64,000 nucleotides of DNA. Source: Lonsdalea populi (GTDB lineage Bacteria > Pseudomonadota > Gammaproteobacteria > Enterobacterales > Enterobacteriaceae). Under the pieces are notes generated by a model. That model saw nothing but the letters and a program-made list of their open reading frames with translations. It made no database searches and was not told the origin of the DNA. Below, piece by piece: positions 52,617 to 63,968 of the stretch. A program made the position numbers and the translations under genes. The DNA is taken from NCBI RefSeq assembly GCF_015999465.1, contig NZ_CP065534.1, forward strand, positions 3,596,001-3,660,000. Reading direction: 5' to 3'. Within the stretch, counting starts at the first letter, position 1. Each line of letters starts with the position of its first letter.

Positions 52617-53534
52617 ATGACCTTATTGACACATAGCAGCAAAACTCAGGCCTGGCTCGACAGTTTGCGTCCCAAGACGCTGCCGTTGGCCTTCGCCTCC
52701 ATCGTGACCGGCTCGGCTATCGCCGGTTGGCAAAGCAGTTTCAAACCGGGAGTCGCTTTGCTCGCTCTGCTGACGGCCGGTTTGCTGCAGATTCTTTCCA
52801 ACCTGGCTAACGACTACGGCGACGCGGTGAAAGGCAGTGATACCGAGACACGCATCGGACCACTGCGCGGTATTCAGACCGGTGCCATTAGCCTGACTGA
52901 GCTGCGCAACGCCTTGATCGTCACGGTGCTGCTGACGATCGTCTCCGGTATTTCACTGGTCGCGCTCGCCTGCGAACAACCGGTGGACATCGTCGTTTTT
53001 CTCGTCTTCGGGCTGATGGCGATTTTGGCCGCTATCACCTATACGGTGGGCAATCGACCTTATGGCTATATCGGCTTAGGCGATGTCTCGGTACTGATTT
53101 TCTTTGGCTGGCTCAGCGTGGCAGGTTCTTATGTCCTGCAAACCGGCCGCTTCGACAGTATCGTTATACTGCCCGCGACCGCCTGCGGTCTACTGGCTAC
53201 CGCCGTTCTCAACATCAACAACCTGCGCGATATCGACAACGACCGTTTGAGCGGAAAAAACACGCTGGCCGTCCGGCTTGGTGCACAGAAAGCCCGCTGC
53301 TATCACATGATGTTGTTGATGGCCGCACCGCTGTGTCTGGGACTGTTCGCACTCATTTATCTGCAAAGCCCGGCTGGCTGGCTATTTATTCTGTCGCTGC
53401 CGCTGCTGGTGAAACAGGGTCGCTACGTGCTGCGTGAAACCACCGCGTTCAGTATGCGTCCAATGCTCGAAAAGACGGTCAAATGCGCCCTGCTGACCAA
53501 TATTTTGTTTGCTGCGGGCGTAATGCTCAGCTAA
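52617..53534 (+). CDS. menA: 1,4-dihydroxy-2-naphthoate polyprenyltransferase
   Basis: Membrane UbiA-family enzyme that attaches the octaprenyl chain to make demethylmenaquinone. The ATG at 52617 (MTLLTHSSKTQAWLD) gives 305 residues (E. coli 308). The allylic diphosphate motif is NDYGDAVKGSD at about residues 64-74, and a second aspartate-rich stretch is NNLRDIDNDRLSGKN. Eight to nine membrane segments are visible. It serves anaerobic respiration. Confidence 0.97.
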   Translation: MTLLTHSSKTQAWLDSLRPKTLPLAFASIVTGSAIAGWQSSFKPGVALLALLTAGLLQILSNLANDYGDAVKGSDTETRIGPLRGIQTGAISLTELRNALIVTVLLTIVSGISLVALACEQPVDIVVFLVFGLMAILAAITYTVGNRPYGYIGLGDVSVLIFFGWLSVAGSYVLQTGRFDSIVILPATACGLLATAVLNINNLRDIDNDRLSGKNTLAVRLGAQKARCYHMMLLMAAPLCLGLFALIYLQSPAGWLFILSLPLLVKQGRYVLRETTAFSMRPMLEKTVKCALLTNILFAAGVMLS

Positions 53535-54155
<621 letters not shown>

Positions 54156-54162
54156 CCGGATG

Positions 54163-54187
54163 AAAAGGGCGTGAACGCGCCCTTTTC
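54163..54187. terminator. Bidirectional terminator between rraA and zapB
   Basis: AAAAGGGCG and CGCCCTTTT flank a six-base loop between the convergent rraA and zapB genes. Confidence 0.88.
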
Positions 54188-54204
54188 CGTCTCTTGCTAC
54201 TGTC

Positions 54205-54447
54205 TTACTGTACTTCTTCCATCTTACCCAGTAGCGCCTGCAGACGTTCCTGCCATGAGCTCTGCGCTTCACGCAATTGTTCGTTCTCGCGCATCAGCGC
54301 ATCACGATTGCCTGCCACACTCTGAACTTCCTGTGATAGCGCATTATTCTTTTCTTTCAGCTCTTCAATTTCCATCTGCAACAGCGTAATGGTGTCAATC
54401 GCCTGCTGAACTTTCGATTCCAGCTTCTCAAACACTTCAAATGACAT
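54205..54447 (-). CDS. zapB: Cell division protein ZapB
   Basis: Coiled-coil protein of the FtsZ ring that links ZapA to the MatP-bound terminus. It has 80 residues with the start at 54447 ([15 protein letters not shown]); an upstream frame adds ten residues without support. Nearly the whole protein is heptad-like ([19 protein letters not shown]). Length and sequence agree with E. coli ZapB (81). Confidence 0.95.
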   Translation of the reverse strand: MSFEVFEKLESKVQQAIDTITLLQMEIEELKEKNNALSQEVQSVAGNRDALMRENEQLREAQSSWQERLQALLGKMEEVQ

Positions 54448-55032
54448 AACTTCTAACCCCTTTTTCACGCAAGGCATACGCCGTTAACGCTGATTTATTG
54501 CGAATTCTCACACCGTACTGGCGTATTCATAGCGTCGGCGCACTAGCCGCAATGCGAACGGACGGTCTGCGCCGACTCCGTTACGCCCCAAGGGCGCAAC
54601 ACGCTAGGAAGATTGTATGTAGCCAGCCGGAAACTGTCTAGCGCCCATCCTCCACGATCTCGAGTGTGTCATTTTTTCCTGACCGGAGCTATCGGCAGAA
54701 ACCGAAAAAGCGAACTGGAGAGCGGCAAATGTTAATCAGGTTAAGGCGTTATATAACGTTTTTCATCGGCGAATCGTTTCATCTTCGCGTGAAATAAGCG
54801 AATACGCTCATTTTTTTGACGTACAACACACATTTCACCAGCGATATTTTTCTATTTCGCTCATTAACGATAAATTAACATCAAAGGAACATGTGACCTG
54901 CACACTTCGCGCCTTCCTCACTTTGCGTGTGGTTGACCACAGCACTGTGAAGCGAACCGTAAGAGGTCGAACACCGCAGGAATATCTTCCTGCACCACTT
55001 ATCACGCCCTACGTCAAAAACAGGAAATGTGT
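54448..55032. promoter_or_regulatory. zapB-glpF spacer with probable glpFKX control region
   Basis: This divergent spacer of 585 bases has no gene. In E. coli it carries CRP and GlpR sites for glpFKX. A possible GlpR-like site is ATTTCGCTCATTAACGATAA around 54854-54873, and a related AGCGAATACGCTCATT stretch lies near 54796. The matches are loose, and I could not settle on a -35/-10 pair. Confidence 0.35.
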
Positions 55033-55887
55033 ATGAGTCAATCGCGAATCTCTACATTAAAGGGCCAGTGCATTGCCGAATTTCTGGGCACGGGTCTACT
55101 GATTTTTTTCGGCGTTGGCTGCGTCGCCGCCTTGAAGCTGGCCGGCGCAAGCTTTGGACAATGGGAAATCAGCATCATCTGGGGCCTCGGCGCCGCCATG
55201 GCTATCTACCTTACGGCCGCGATTTCCGGCGCTCACCTTAACCCTGCGGTCACCATTACGCTGTGGCTGTTCGCCTGCTTTGACGGGCGCAAGGTGGCCC
55301 CTTATATCCTTGCGCAGCTGGCAGGCGCTTTCTGTGCCGCCGCCTTGGTCTATGGCCTGTACTACAATCTGTTCTACGCGACCGAACAGGCACAGGGGAT
55401 CGTCCGTGGCAGCGTAGAAAGCCTGAGCCTGGCGAGCATTTTCTCGACGTACCCCAATCCGATGATCTCCGTTCCCCAAGCCTTCCTCGTGGAAACGGTG
55501 ATTACCGCCATCCTGATGTGCCTGATCCTGGCACTGACCGATGATGGCAACGGCATTCCACGCGGCCCGCTGGCGCCTTTGCTCATCGGCATCCTCATCG
55601 CCGTGATTGGCGCCTCAATGGGGCCGCTGACCGGATTCGCCCTCAATCCAGCGCGTGACTTCGGCCCGAAGCTATTCGCCTACCTTGCTGGCTGGGGCAA
55701 GGTCGCCTTCACCGGAGGACAGGATATTCCCTACTTCCTGGTTCCCATTCTCGGGCCGATTGTCGGCGCTGGTTTGGGGGCTTTTGGCTACCGGAAACTG
55801 ATCGGCCGCAACCTGCCCTGCGACGTCTGTCCTACCGATGACGCCAGCGCAACGCCTGGCGAAACTCGCAACGTGTCTCCCCGATAA
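55033..55887 (+). CDS. glpF: Glycerol facilitator GlpF
   Basis: Aquaglyceroporin of the inner membrane that lets glycerol diffuse in. The ATG at 55033 (MSQSRISTLKGQCIAE) has AGGA upstream; it gives 284 residues. The two pore loops are GAHLNPAV near residue 66-73 and ALNPARDFGP near 204-213, with six membrane segments around them. It is followed 12 bases later by glpK. Confidence 0.97.
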   Translation: MSQSRISTLKGQCIAEFLGTGLLIFFGVGCVAALKLAGASFGQWEISIIWGLGAAMAIYLTAAISGAHLNPAVTITLWLFACFDGRKVAPYILAQLAGAFCAAALVYGLYYNLFYATEQAQGIVRGSVESLSLASIFSTYPNPMISVPQAFLVETVITAILMCLILALTDDGNGIPRGPLAPLLIGILIAVIGASMGPLTGFALNPARDFGPKLFAYLAGWGKVAFTGGQDIPYFLVPILGPIVGAGLGAFGYRKLIGRNLPCDVCPTDDASATPGETRNVSPR

Positions 55888-57411
<1,524 letters not shown>

Positions 57412-57446
57412 ATCGCCTATCGCTTAAATCCTCCACAACTTTGATC

Positions 57447-57469
57447 GGGCGCATCTGCCGCGCCCATTT
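57447..57469 (+). terminator. Possible terminator after glpK
   Basis: GGGCGC and GCGCCC flank a short loop, followed by ATTTTC. It may reduce read-through from glpK into glpX. Confidence 0.55.
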
Positions 57470-57553
57470 TCTCCCTGCCGCTTTGTCTCCCGTTCCGACC
57501 CCTGTGATAATATCGCCGCACTTATTCTTGCCAGAGATAACGGACAGATATCC

Positions 57554-58564
57554 ATGAAACGTGAATTAGCCATCGAGTTTTCCCGCGTCACCGAAGCAGC
57601 GGCACTGGCCGGTTATAAATGGCTGGGGCGCGGCGACAAAAACGCAGCGGACAACGCGGCAGTTCAAGCCATGCGCATTATGCTGAATCAGGTCGACATT
57701 GACGGTCAGATCGTCATTGGCGAAGGTGAAATAGACGAAGCCCCCATGCTGTACATCGGCGAAGCGGTAGGGACCGGTCAGGGCGACGCGGTGGATATCG
57801 CCGTCGACCCGATTGAGGGCACCCGCATGACCGCTATGGGTCAGGCCAACGCGCTCGCTGTATTAGCGGTCGCGGAGAAAGGCGCTTTCCTGCACGCGCC
57901 GGACATGTACATGGAAAAACTGATCGTCGGTCCTCAGGCCAAAGGTGCTATCGATCTGAACCGTCCGCTGGAAGACAACCTGCGCGCGGTCGCCAAACAG
58001 CTGAACAAACCGCTGCGTGATCTGACGGTCACCACGCTGGCCAAACCCCGTCATGACGCCATCATTGCCAACATGCAGCGCCTGGGCGTGAAAGTCTTCG
58101 CGATCCCGGACGGCGATGTCGCCGCCTCTATCCTTACCTGTATGCCAGACAGCGAAGTTGATGTGCTGTATGGCATCGGCGGGGCACCGGAAGGCGTTAT
58201 CTCCGCCGCCGTGATCCGGGCACTGGACGGCGATATGCAAGGCCGCCTGCTCGCGCGCCATGAAGTGAAAGGCGATAACGAAGCAAACCGCCGTATCGGC
58301 GAGCAGGAATTGGCACGCTGCCGCGAAATGGGCATCGAAGCCGGCAACGTACTGACACTCTGCGATATGGCTCGCAACGACAATGTCATCTTCTCCGCCA
58401 CCGGTATCACCAAAGGCGATCTGCTGGAAGGCATCGCCCGGAGCGGCAACATGGCGACGACGGAAACGCTGTTGATCCGCGGCAAATCTCGCACCATTCG
58501 CCGGATCCGTTCGACTCACTACCTCGATCGTAAAGATCGGGCGTTGCACGAATTTCTGTTATAA
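57554..58564 (+). CDS. glpX: Fructose-1,6-bisphosphatase class II
   Basis: Manganese-dependent phosphatase that converts fructose-1,6-bisphosphate to fructose-6-phosphate in gluconeogenesis, useful when growing on glycerol. It has 336 residues, as in E. coli. The metal site is in IVIGEGEIDEAPMLYIGE and the DIAVDPIEGT stretch near residues 84-93. It lies 142 bases after glpK, in the conserved glpFKX order. Confidence 0.97.
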   Translation: MKRELAIEFSRVTEAAALAGYKWLGRGDKNAADNAAVQAMRIMLNQVDIDGQIVIGEGEIDEAPMLYIGEAVGTGQGDAVDIAVDPIEGTRMTAMGQANALAVLAVAEKGAFLHAPDMYMEKLIVGPQAKGAIDLNRPLEDNLRAVAKQLNKPLRDLTVTTLAKPRHDAIIANMQRLGVKVFAIPDGDVAASILTCMPDSEVDVLYGIGGAPEGVISAAVIRALDGDMQGRLLARHEVKGDNEANRRIGEQELARCREMGIEAGNVLTLCDMARNDNVIFSATGITKGDLLEGIARSGNMATTETLLIRGKSRTIRRIRSTHYLDRKDRALHEFLL

Positions 58565-58729
58565 AACCTCAACTCACACTGTTTCACAGCTGTTAAAATA
58601 TCGCGTATCTTAAGGGCCGACGCACATCGGCTCCGCATCTGAAAAGACCCCATGCACAGCCATGTTAATTTATTTTCAGAGCGGGATATCGTGCCGTTCG
58701 CGGCAGGCTGCAACAGGAGTATTCGAATT

Positions 58730-59476
58730 ATGGCAGTATGGCTAACGGGAAAGGTGGTTGAGGTAGAAAGCTGGACGGAAAGTCTGTTCAGCCTACGGGT
58801 ACGCGCCCCGGTCAATACATTCACCGCCGGGCAGTATGCCAAGCTGGCGCTGGATGTGGACGGAGAGCGGGTACAACGCGCCTACTCTTACGTGAACGCG
58901 CCCAGCAGCAGCACGCTGGAGTTCTATCTGGTGGATGTACCGGAAGGCAAACTCAGCCCTCGTCTGCACCAGCTCAAAGAAAACGACGAACTGCTCATCA
59001 CTCAGGAAGCCGCCGGCTTCTTCGTGCTGGAAGAAGTACCGCCCTGCGACACACTGTGGATGCTGGCGACCGGCACGGCCATTGGTCCTTATCTCTCCAT
59101 TTTGGAAGAAGGCCGCGATGTAGAACGCTTCAAGAACATTGTTTTAGTCCATGCGGCGCGCTTCGCCCGCGATCTCAGCTATCTCCCGCACATGCAGCAG
59201 CTGCAACAGCGCTACAACGGCAAGCTGCATATTCAAACGGTCGTCAGTCGTGAAGAGTCCGCCGGTTCACTCACCGGACGCATTCCGGCGTTGATCGCCA
59301 GCGGCGCGCTGGAAGCGGCGGTCGGCTTACCGATGGATGCCGCCACCAGTCATGTCATGGTGTGCGGCAATCCGCAGATGGTGCGGGACACCCAGCAACT
59401 GCTGAAAGATGAGCGGCAGATGACCAAGCATTTGCGCCGTCGGCCCGGCAACATTACCGGCGAAAACTACTGGTAA
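58730..59476 (+). CDS. fpr: Ferredoxin/flavodoxin-NADP reductase
   Basis: FAD flavoenzyme that moves electrons between NADPH and flavodoxin or ferredoxin, used by radical enzymes such as ThiH and in oxidative stress. The ATG at 58730 (MAVWLTGKVVEVE) with AGGAG upstream gives 248 residues, the E. coli length. FAD motif RAYSYVNAP near residue 50, NADP motif GTAIGPYLS near 117, and the terminal tryptophan (ENYW) that stacks on FAD are present. Confidence 0.97.
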   Translation: MAVWLTGKVVEVESWTESLFSLRVRAPVNTFTAGQYAKLALDVDGERVQRAYSYVNAPSSSTLEFYLVDVPEGKLSPRLHQLKENDELLITQEAAGFFVLEEVPPCDTLWMLATGTAIGPYLSILEEGRDVERFKNIVLVHAARFARDLSYLPHMQQLQQRYNGKLHIQTVVSREESAGSLTGRIPALIASGALEAAVGLPMDAATSHVMVCGNPQMVRDTQQLLKDERQMTKHLRRRPGNITGENYW

Positions 59477-59479
59477 ACC

Positions 59480-59902
59480 TCAGGAACGGAGCCGCAACGG
59501 CTTCGGTTCTGGACCAAAGCGGTTAGCGCCCGGCGTTCCGGCGAAAGAGCCGCAGTCGAGCAGCATCATGATGCCAATCAACGAGGGGATGAAGCGCCCC
59601 AGCCCCCACTGCCCCAGCGACGGCAGCATATACCAGTTGCCGCTGCTCAACAGCCACGCCAACACGAGCAGCAATGCCCACCACCCGCTTTTGTTGCGAT
59701 CGTGCAGCCGCTTTATCAGTACGGCGGAGGTGGGCCACATCAGCGCCACCAGCGCGAAAGCAGCGGTCTGAGTCGGCAACCAGTTCTGACCCGCCAATGC
59801 GAATAGCGCAATTGTCAGCACCACCCAGGTCACCATCCACAGCCAGAATTCCCGCCGCCCAAGACGGCCACGAAAAGAAAAACACCACTGTTGCACTGTC
59901 AT
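59480..59902 (-). CDS. yiiR: DUF805 membrane protein (YiiR-like)
   Basis: Inner membrane protein of 140 residues with the DUF805 start WCFSFRGRLGRREFWLW and KRLHDRNKSGWWALL; about four membrane segments. Function is unknown. It sits between fpr and yiiQ, the place of E. coli yiiR, and is convergent with fpr, only three bases apart. Confidence 0.85.
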   Translation of the reverse strand: MTVQQWCFSFRGRLGRREFWLWMVTWVVLTIALFALAGQNWLPTQTAAFALVALMWPTSAVLIKRLHDRNKSGWWALLLVLAWLLSSGNWYMLPSLGQWGLGRFIPSLIGIMMLLDCGSFAGTPGANRFGPEPKPLRLRS

Positions 59903-60066
59903 CTCAAGCCTATTCCGATAGCTGTTTTCTGGCGACGAGTTTACCTTAATGAACCGTCTCTCTCGTATTTTTTACGCGAACTTTGACAATCCCTAACCAA
60001 TACCGCTTTAATCACAAGGCCGCTTTACGGCATAACGGCTACTGCGACGATACTGACGAACATGAT

Positions 60067-60657
60067 ATGAAAAAATCTCTACTTATCCTTTGCTTGCTCA
60101 CCGCCGGAATAGAACAGGCTAGCGCAGTCAGGGCAGACGCGCTGTTTCAGCACAAAGGTCCTGCTGCGCCTTATCTGCTGGCCGGCTCGCCAACGTTCGA
60201 CATGACCATCGTCCAGTTTCGTACTCGCTATAACCTCAGCAATCCAACGCTGCCGATAGGGGAATACCGGGTCGTCGATACCCATGAAGATTCCCCCATG
60301 CTGACCCGCGCCGCCAGCAAGATCAGCAATATGCTGTACTCCTCTACCGCGCTTGAGAAAGGCACGGGCAAAATCAAAACGCTGCAAATCACCTTGCTGC
60401 CGGGCTCGAAAGATCCCGACGAAGCGGGCCGACGCAAGCAGGCACAGGAGTACATGGCCGCACTGCTGCGGGTGTTCGTCCCCTCGCTGACTCGGGAACA
60501 AAGCCTGAAAAAAGTCGATACCCTGCTGACGCAAGGTAAAGGTCACCCCTTCTTCCAGCAGGAAGAAGGCGCACTGCGTTATGTGGTGGCAGATGGGGGC
60601 GAAAAAGGGCTAACGTTCGCAGTTGAACCGATTAAGCTCACGCTGGCAGAATATTGA
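60067..60657 (+). CDS. yiiQ: Periplasmic DUF1454 protein YiiQ
   Basis: Protein of 196 residues with a signal peptide (first 20 or so residues, ending QASA). The DUF1454 family has no known function. MTIVQFRTRYNLSNPTLPIG and LTRAASKISNMLYSSTALEK match E. coli YiiQ (199 residues). It is upstream of tpiA on the same strand. Confidence 0.88.
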   Translation: MKKSLLILCLLTAGIEQASAVRADALFQHKGPAAPYLLAGSPTFDMTIVQFRTRYNLSNPTLPIGEYRVVDTHEDSPMLTRAASKISNMLYSSTALEKGTGKIKTLQITLLPGSKDPDEAGRRKQAQEYMAALLRVFVPSLTREQSLKKVDTLLTQGKGHPFFQQEEGALRYVVADGGEKGLTFAVEPIKLTLAEY

Positions 60658-60782
60658 TCAAAGCCGCTATTAGGCACGAAAAACAGAGCCACCCGGCCTT
60701 TTCGTCTTTATACTGTCGCCAGGTTACACTGCCAACGGCAGTCACATATTGATTAACTTGCTATCCGTCTGGAGGAAAAAAG

Positions 60783-61550
60783 ATGCGACATCCCTTAGTC
60801 ATGGGCAACTGGAAGTTGAACGGTAGCACCCACATGGTTCACGAACTGATTACCGGCCTGCGCAACGAACTGAGCCCCGTCGCGGGTTGTGACGTAGCTA
60901 TCGCTCCGCCGGCTGTTTACCTGGGTCAGGCTAAGCACGAACTGTCTGGCAGCCGTATTGCCCTGGGCGCGCAGAACGTTGATGTAAACCTTTCCGGCGC
61001 ATTCACCGGCGAAACCTCTGCCGACATGCTGAAAGACATCGGCGCTAAATACATCATCATCGGTCACTCAGAACGCCGCACCTATCACAAAGAAAGCGAC
61101 GAATTCGTTGCTAAAAAATTCGGCGTACTGAAAGAAGCCGGTCTGACTCCGGTTCTGTGCATCGGTGAAACTGAAGCCGAAAACGAGGCCGGACAGACTG
61201 AAAGCGTTTGTACTCGTCAGTTGGACGCCGTTCTGAACACGCTGGGCGCTAAAGCTTTCGAAAATGCCGTCATCGCTTACGAACCTATCTGGGCTATCGG
61301 TACTGGCAAGTCAGCCACTCCGGCGCAGGCACAGGCTATCCACAAATTCATCCGCAGCCACATCGCTAAACAGGATGCGGCGGTAGCAGAACAGGTCATC
61401 ATCCAGTACGGCGGTTCCGTTAACGCGTCTAACGCGGCTGAACTCTTCACCCAGCCGGATATCGACGGCGCGCTGGTTGGCGGCGCATCACTGAAAGCAG
61501 ACGCTTTCGCCGTAATCGTGAAAGCCGCAGCAGAAGCCAAAGGCGCGTAA
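60783..61550 (+). CDS. tpiA: Triosephosphate isomerase
   Basis: Interconverts dihydroxyacetone phosphate and glyceraldehyde-3-phosphate. It has 255 residues as in E. coli. The catalytic lysine is in GNWKLNG (residue 11), the histidine in IIGHSERR (about 95) and the glutamate in [11 protein letters not shown] (about 167). GGAGG lies at good distance. Its terminator was split by an IS4 insertion. Confidence 0.98.
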   Translation: MRHPLVMGNWKLNGSTHMVHELITGLRNELSPVAGCDVAIAPPAVYLGQAKHELSGSRIALGAQNVDVNLSGAFTGETSADMLKDIGAKYIIIGHSERRTYHKESDEFVAKKFGVLKEAGLTPVLCIGETEAENEAGQTESVCTRQLDAVLNTLGAKAFENAVIAYEPIWAIGTGKSATPAQAQAIHKFIRSHIAKQDAAVAEQVIIQYGGSVNASNAAELFTQPDIDGALVGGASLKADAFAVIVKAAAEAKGA

Positions 61551-61580
61551 CGCCCTACGGTATCGTGTTCTCGGTATAAA

Positions 61581-61599
61581 AACGGCCCCTTTCGAGGAG
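61581..61599 (+). terminator. Left half of the tpiA terminator, split by IS4
   Basis: AACGGCCCCT followed by TTCGAGGAG is the left stem and loop of a terminator whose right arm and T-run (AGGAGCCGTTTTTTT) now lie at 62840-62854. Rejoined, it is an eight-base stem with one mismatch and a TTCG tetraloop. The IS entered in the loop and right arm. Confidence 0.8.
61586..61599. repeat. IS4 target-site duplication, left copy
   Basis: CCCCTTTCGAGGAG immediately precedes the IS4 left end and is repeated exactly at 62831-62844 after the right end. A duplication of this size fits IS4. Confidence 0.9.
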
Positions 61600-62830
61600 T
61601 AATGCCAGTCAGTTAAGGATCGGTTGGCCGATCCAGTGGCTGTGTAAGAATCCGGAAATGCTCACCCGTTTCCGGATTTTTTTATGCGCATTGGACAGGC
61701 TCCTGATCTGATATCCCGTTACGATTCTCTGCGTAACCCGCTGACTTCTCAGGGTGATTATCTGAACCCGGAACTCATTTCCCGCTGTCTTGCCGAAGCC
61801 GGCACAGTCACCCTGCGCAAACGTCGTCTGCCGCTGGAAATGATGGTCTGGTGTATCGTCGGCATGGCCCTTGAACGTAAAGAATCCCTCCATCAGCTTG
61901 TTAATCGGCTGGACACTTACTGCCGGGCAGTCGTCCCTTTGTCGCACCCAGCGCTGTGATCCAGGCCCGTCAGCGTCTGGGAAGCGAGGCCGTCCGCCGC
62001 GTGTTCACGCAAACAGCGCAGCTCCGGCATAACGCCACGCCGCATCCGCACTGGTGCGGCCTGACCCTGCAGGCCCTCGTTGGTGTGTTCCGGCGAACGC
62101 CGGACACGCCAGAAAACGATATCGCCTTCCCCCGCCAGACGCATGGCGGGAAACCAGGACTCTACCCGCAGGTAAAAAGGGTCTGTCAGATGGAGCTGAC
62201 CGGCCATCTGCCGACGGCACAATGAAAAACAGCGAAAATGAGCTCGCTGAGCAACTTATAGAGCCAACCGGAGATAACACCCTGACGTAATGGATAAAGG
62301 CTATTACTCACTGGGGCTGTTAAATGCCTGGAGCCAGGCGGGAGAGCACCGCCACTGGATGCTTCCTCTCAGAAAGGGAGCTCAGTATGAAGAGGTCAGA
62401 AAACTGGGTAAAGGCGACCATCTGGTGAAGCTGAAAACCCGTCCACAGGCACGAAAAAAGTGGCCGGGTATGGGAAATGAGATGACAGCTCGTTTGCTGA
62501 CCGTGACGCGCAAAGGAAAAGTCGTCCATCTGCTAACTAATCTGGTGAGATATCAGATGATTAAAATGGCGGGACATCTGAAAGGATACTGGCCGAATCA
62601 GCTGAGCTTCTCTGAATCATGCGGAATGGTAATGAGAATGCTGATGACCCTGCAGGGCGCTTCACCGGGGCGGAGCCCGGAGCTGATGGGTGATCTTGAA
62701 AGTATGGGGCAACGGGTAAAGTTACCGACAAGAAGGGAAAGGGCCTTCCCGAAAGTGGTAAAGGAGAGGCCCTAGAAATACACAGCAGCCCCGAAAAAGG
62801 GCCAGTCAGTGGCTTAACTGACTGGCATTA
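61600..62830. mobile_element. IS4 copy, internally deleted (1231 bp)
   Basis: Perfect 18-base terminal inverted repeats TAATGCCAGTCAGTTAAG at 61600-61617 and, inverted, at 62813-62830, with a 14-base target duplication outside. Intact IS4 is about 1426 bp, so roughly 195 bp have been lost, mostly inside the transposase. A CCGGAAA/TTTCCGG hairpin with a T-run at 61650-61682 lies before the transposase, as in IS4, and would block outside transcripts. The ends look intact, so it might still move if transposase is supplied in trans. Confidence 0.92.
61684..62775 (+). pseudogene. IS4 transposase, frameshifted and internally deleted
   Basis: Pieces of the 442-residue IS4 transposase appear in consecutive frames: 61684-61920 (MRIGQAPDLISRYDSLRNP), about 61922-62210 (PFVAPSAVIQARQRLGS), about 62219-62288 (TMKNSENELAEQLIEPTGDN) and 62290-62775 (MDKGYYSLGLLNAW). 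Three frameshifts separate them, and about 62 residues are missing in frame after KGKVVHLLT, removing the region with the DDE glutamate. The first catalytic aspartate (AIDG in IS4) is valine here (ALVG). It cannot make active enzyme. Confidence 0.9.
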
Positions 62831-62844
62831 CCCCTTTCGAGGAG
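62831..62844. repeat. IS4 target-site duplication, right copy
   Basis: Exact repeat of the 14 bases at 61586-61599. It is followed by CCG and the T-run of the former tpiA terminator. Confidence 0.9.
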
Positions 62845-62852
62845 CCGTTTTT

Positions 62853-63968
62853 TTATGGGTGGGATTGTTCCGCGCGCGCTGACGGGATCTGCTGAGTAAT
62901 GCAGTGGATGTTTCCTCCGCCCAGCAATATTTCACGCGCGGGTACGCCGCTGATCAAGTAATCCGGGAACATCTGCTGCAACAGCGCGTGAGCCTGGCGG
63001 TCCGTGCGTTTATCCAGCAGTGGATAAATCACCTGACGATTGCTGATCAGGAAGTTGACGTAGGACCCCGCCAGACGCGAACCCGCGATACGCTCAATCG
63101 CTTTCCCGTCGACCTCGATCCCTTCCGCCTCGCCCTGCGTCATATAGAGCGGACCCGGCGCCGGCAGCCTCCAGATCTTCAGATGCCGGCCGTGCGCATC
63201 GCGCGCCTGCGAGAGCACCTGATACGCCGCCATCGAGCGGGCATACTGGGGGTCGTTCTCATCGTCGGTCCAATGCAGCGCGACCTCGCCGGGACGCACG
63301 AAACAGCACATGTTGTCGATGTGCCCGTCCGTCTCGTCGTTGTAAACGCCGGACTCCAGCCAGATAAATGCCGAAACGCCGAGGTAGTCCGTCAGCAGTT
63401 GCTCAATCTGCGCCTTGTCCAGATGCGGATTCCGGTTGGGATTGAGCAGACACTCCGCCGTGGTCAGCAGCGTGCCTTCGCCGTCGGTATGTATGGAACC
63501 GCCCTCCAGCACCAGCGGCGCGGCGTAGCGGGCGTCGCGGTGATAGTCCAAAACTTGCCGCGCGACCTGCTCATCCCGACGCCAGTCCGCATACAGACCG
63601 CCCTGTTCTCCGCCCCAGGCGTTGAAGCGCCAGTCCACGCCGCGGCGCTCGCCCGCAGGGCTGAGCACCATCGTCGGCCCCGTGTCGCGCATCCAGGCGT
63701 CGTCGCTTTCCATGTCGACCAGCGTGACGCTGGCAGGCATGATACTCCGCGCATGCGCCATCTCTGCCGCCGGTACGCCCATGATGACCGGGGTCGTCTG
63801 GGCGATGGTCGCCGCAACGGTAGAGAAGGTCTGCTGCGCCGGGATCAACGCGTCTGCGGAGCGCCAGTTGTCGCGGCGATACGGCCACAGCATCCAGACC
63901 GCTTCCTGCGGAGCCCACTCTGCAGGCATGGCGAAACCGTCCTTAAACGGGGTGGTCAGCTGTAACAT
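62853..63968 (-). CDS. aguA: Agmatine deiminase
   Basis: Hydrolyses agmatine to N-carbamoylputrescine and ammonia, on the arginine-to-putrescine route. It has 371 residues. Typical parts are [15 protein letters not shown] near the start, [14 protein letters not shown] and [13 protein letters not shown] in the guanidine-binding site, [12 protein letters not shown], and the catalytic cysteine in [14 protein letters not shown] near residue 357. GGAG lies eight bases before the ATG. Its usual partner aguB is not visible; the window ends 32 bases upstream. Confidence 0.95.
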   Translation of the reverse strand: MLQLTTPFKDGFAMPAEWAPQEAVWMLWPYRRDNWRSADALIPAQQTFSTVAATIAQTTPVIMGVPAAEMAHARSIMPASVTLVDMESDDAWMRDTGPTMVLSPAGERRGVDWRFNAWGGEQGGLYADWRRDEQVARQVLDYHRDARYAAPLVLEGGSIHTDGEGTLLTTAECLLNPNRNPHLDKAQIEQLLTDYLGVSAFIWLESGVYNDETDGHIDNMCCFVRPGEVALHWTDDENDPQYARSMAAYQVLSQARDAHGRHLKIWRLPAPGPLYMTQGEAEGIEVDGKAIERIAGSRLAGSYVNFLISNRQVIYPLLDKRTDRQAHALLQQMFPDYLISGVPAREILLGGGNIHCITQQIPSARAEQSHP

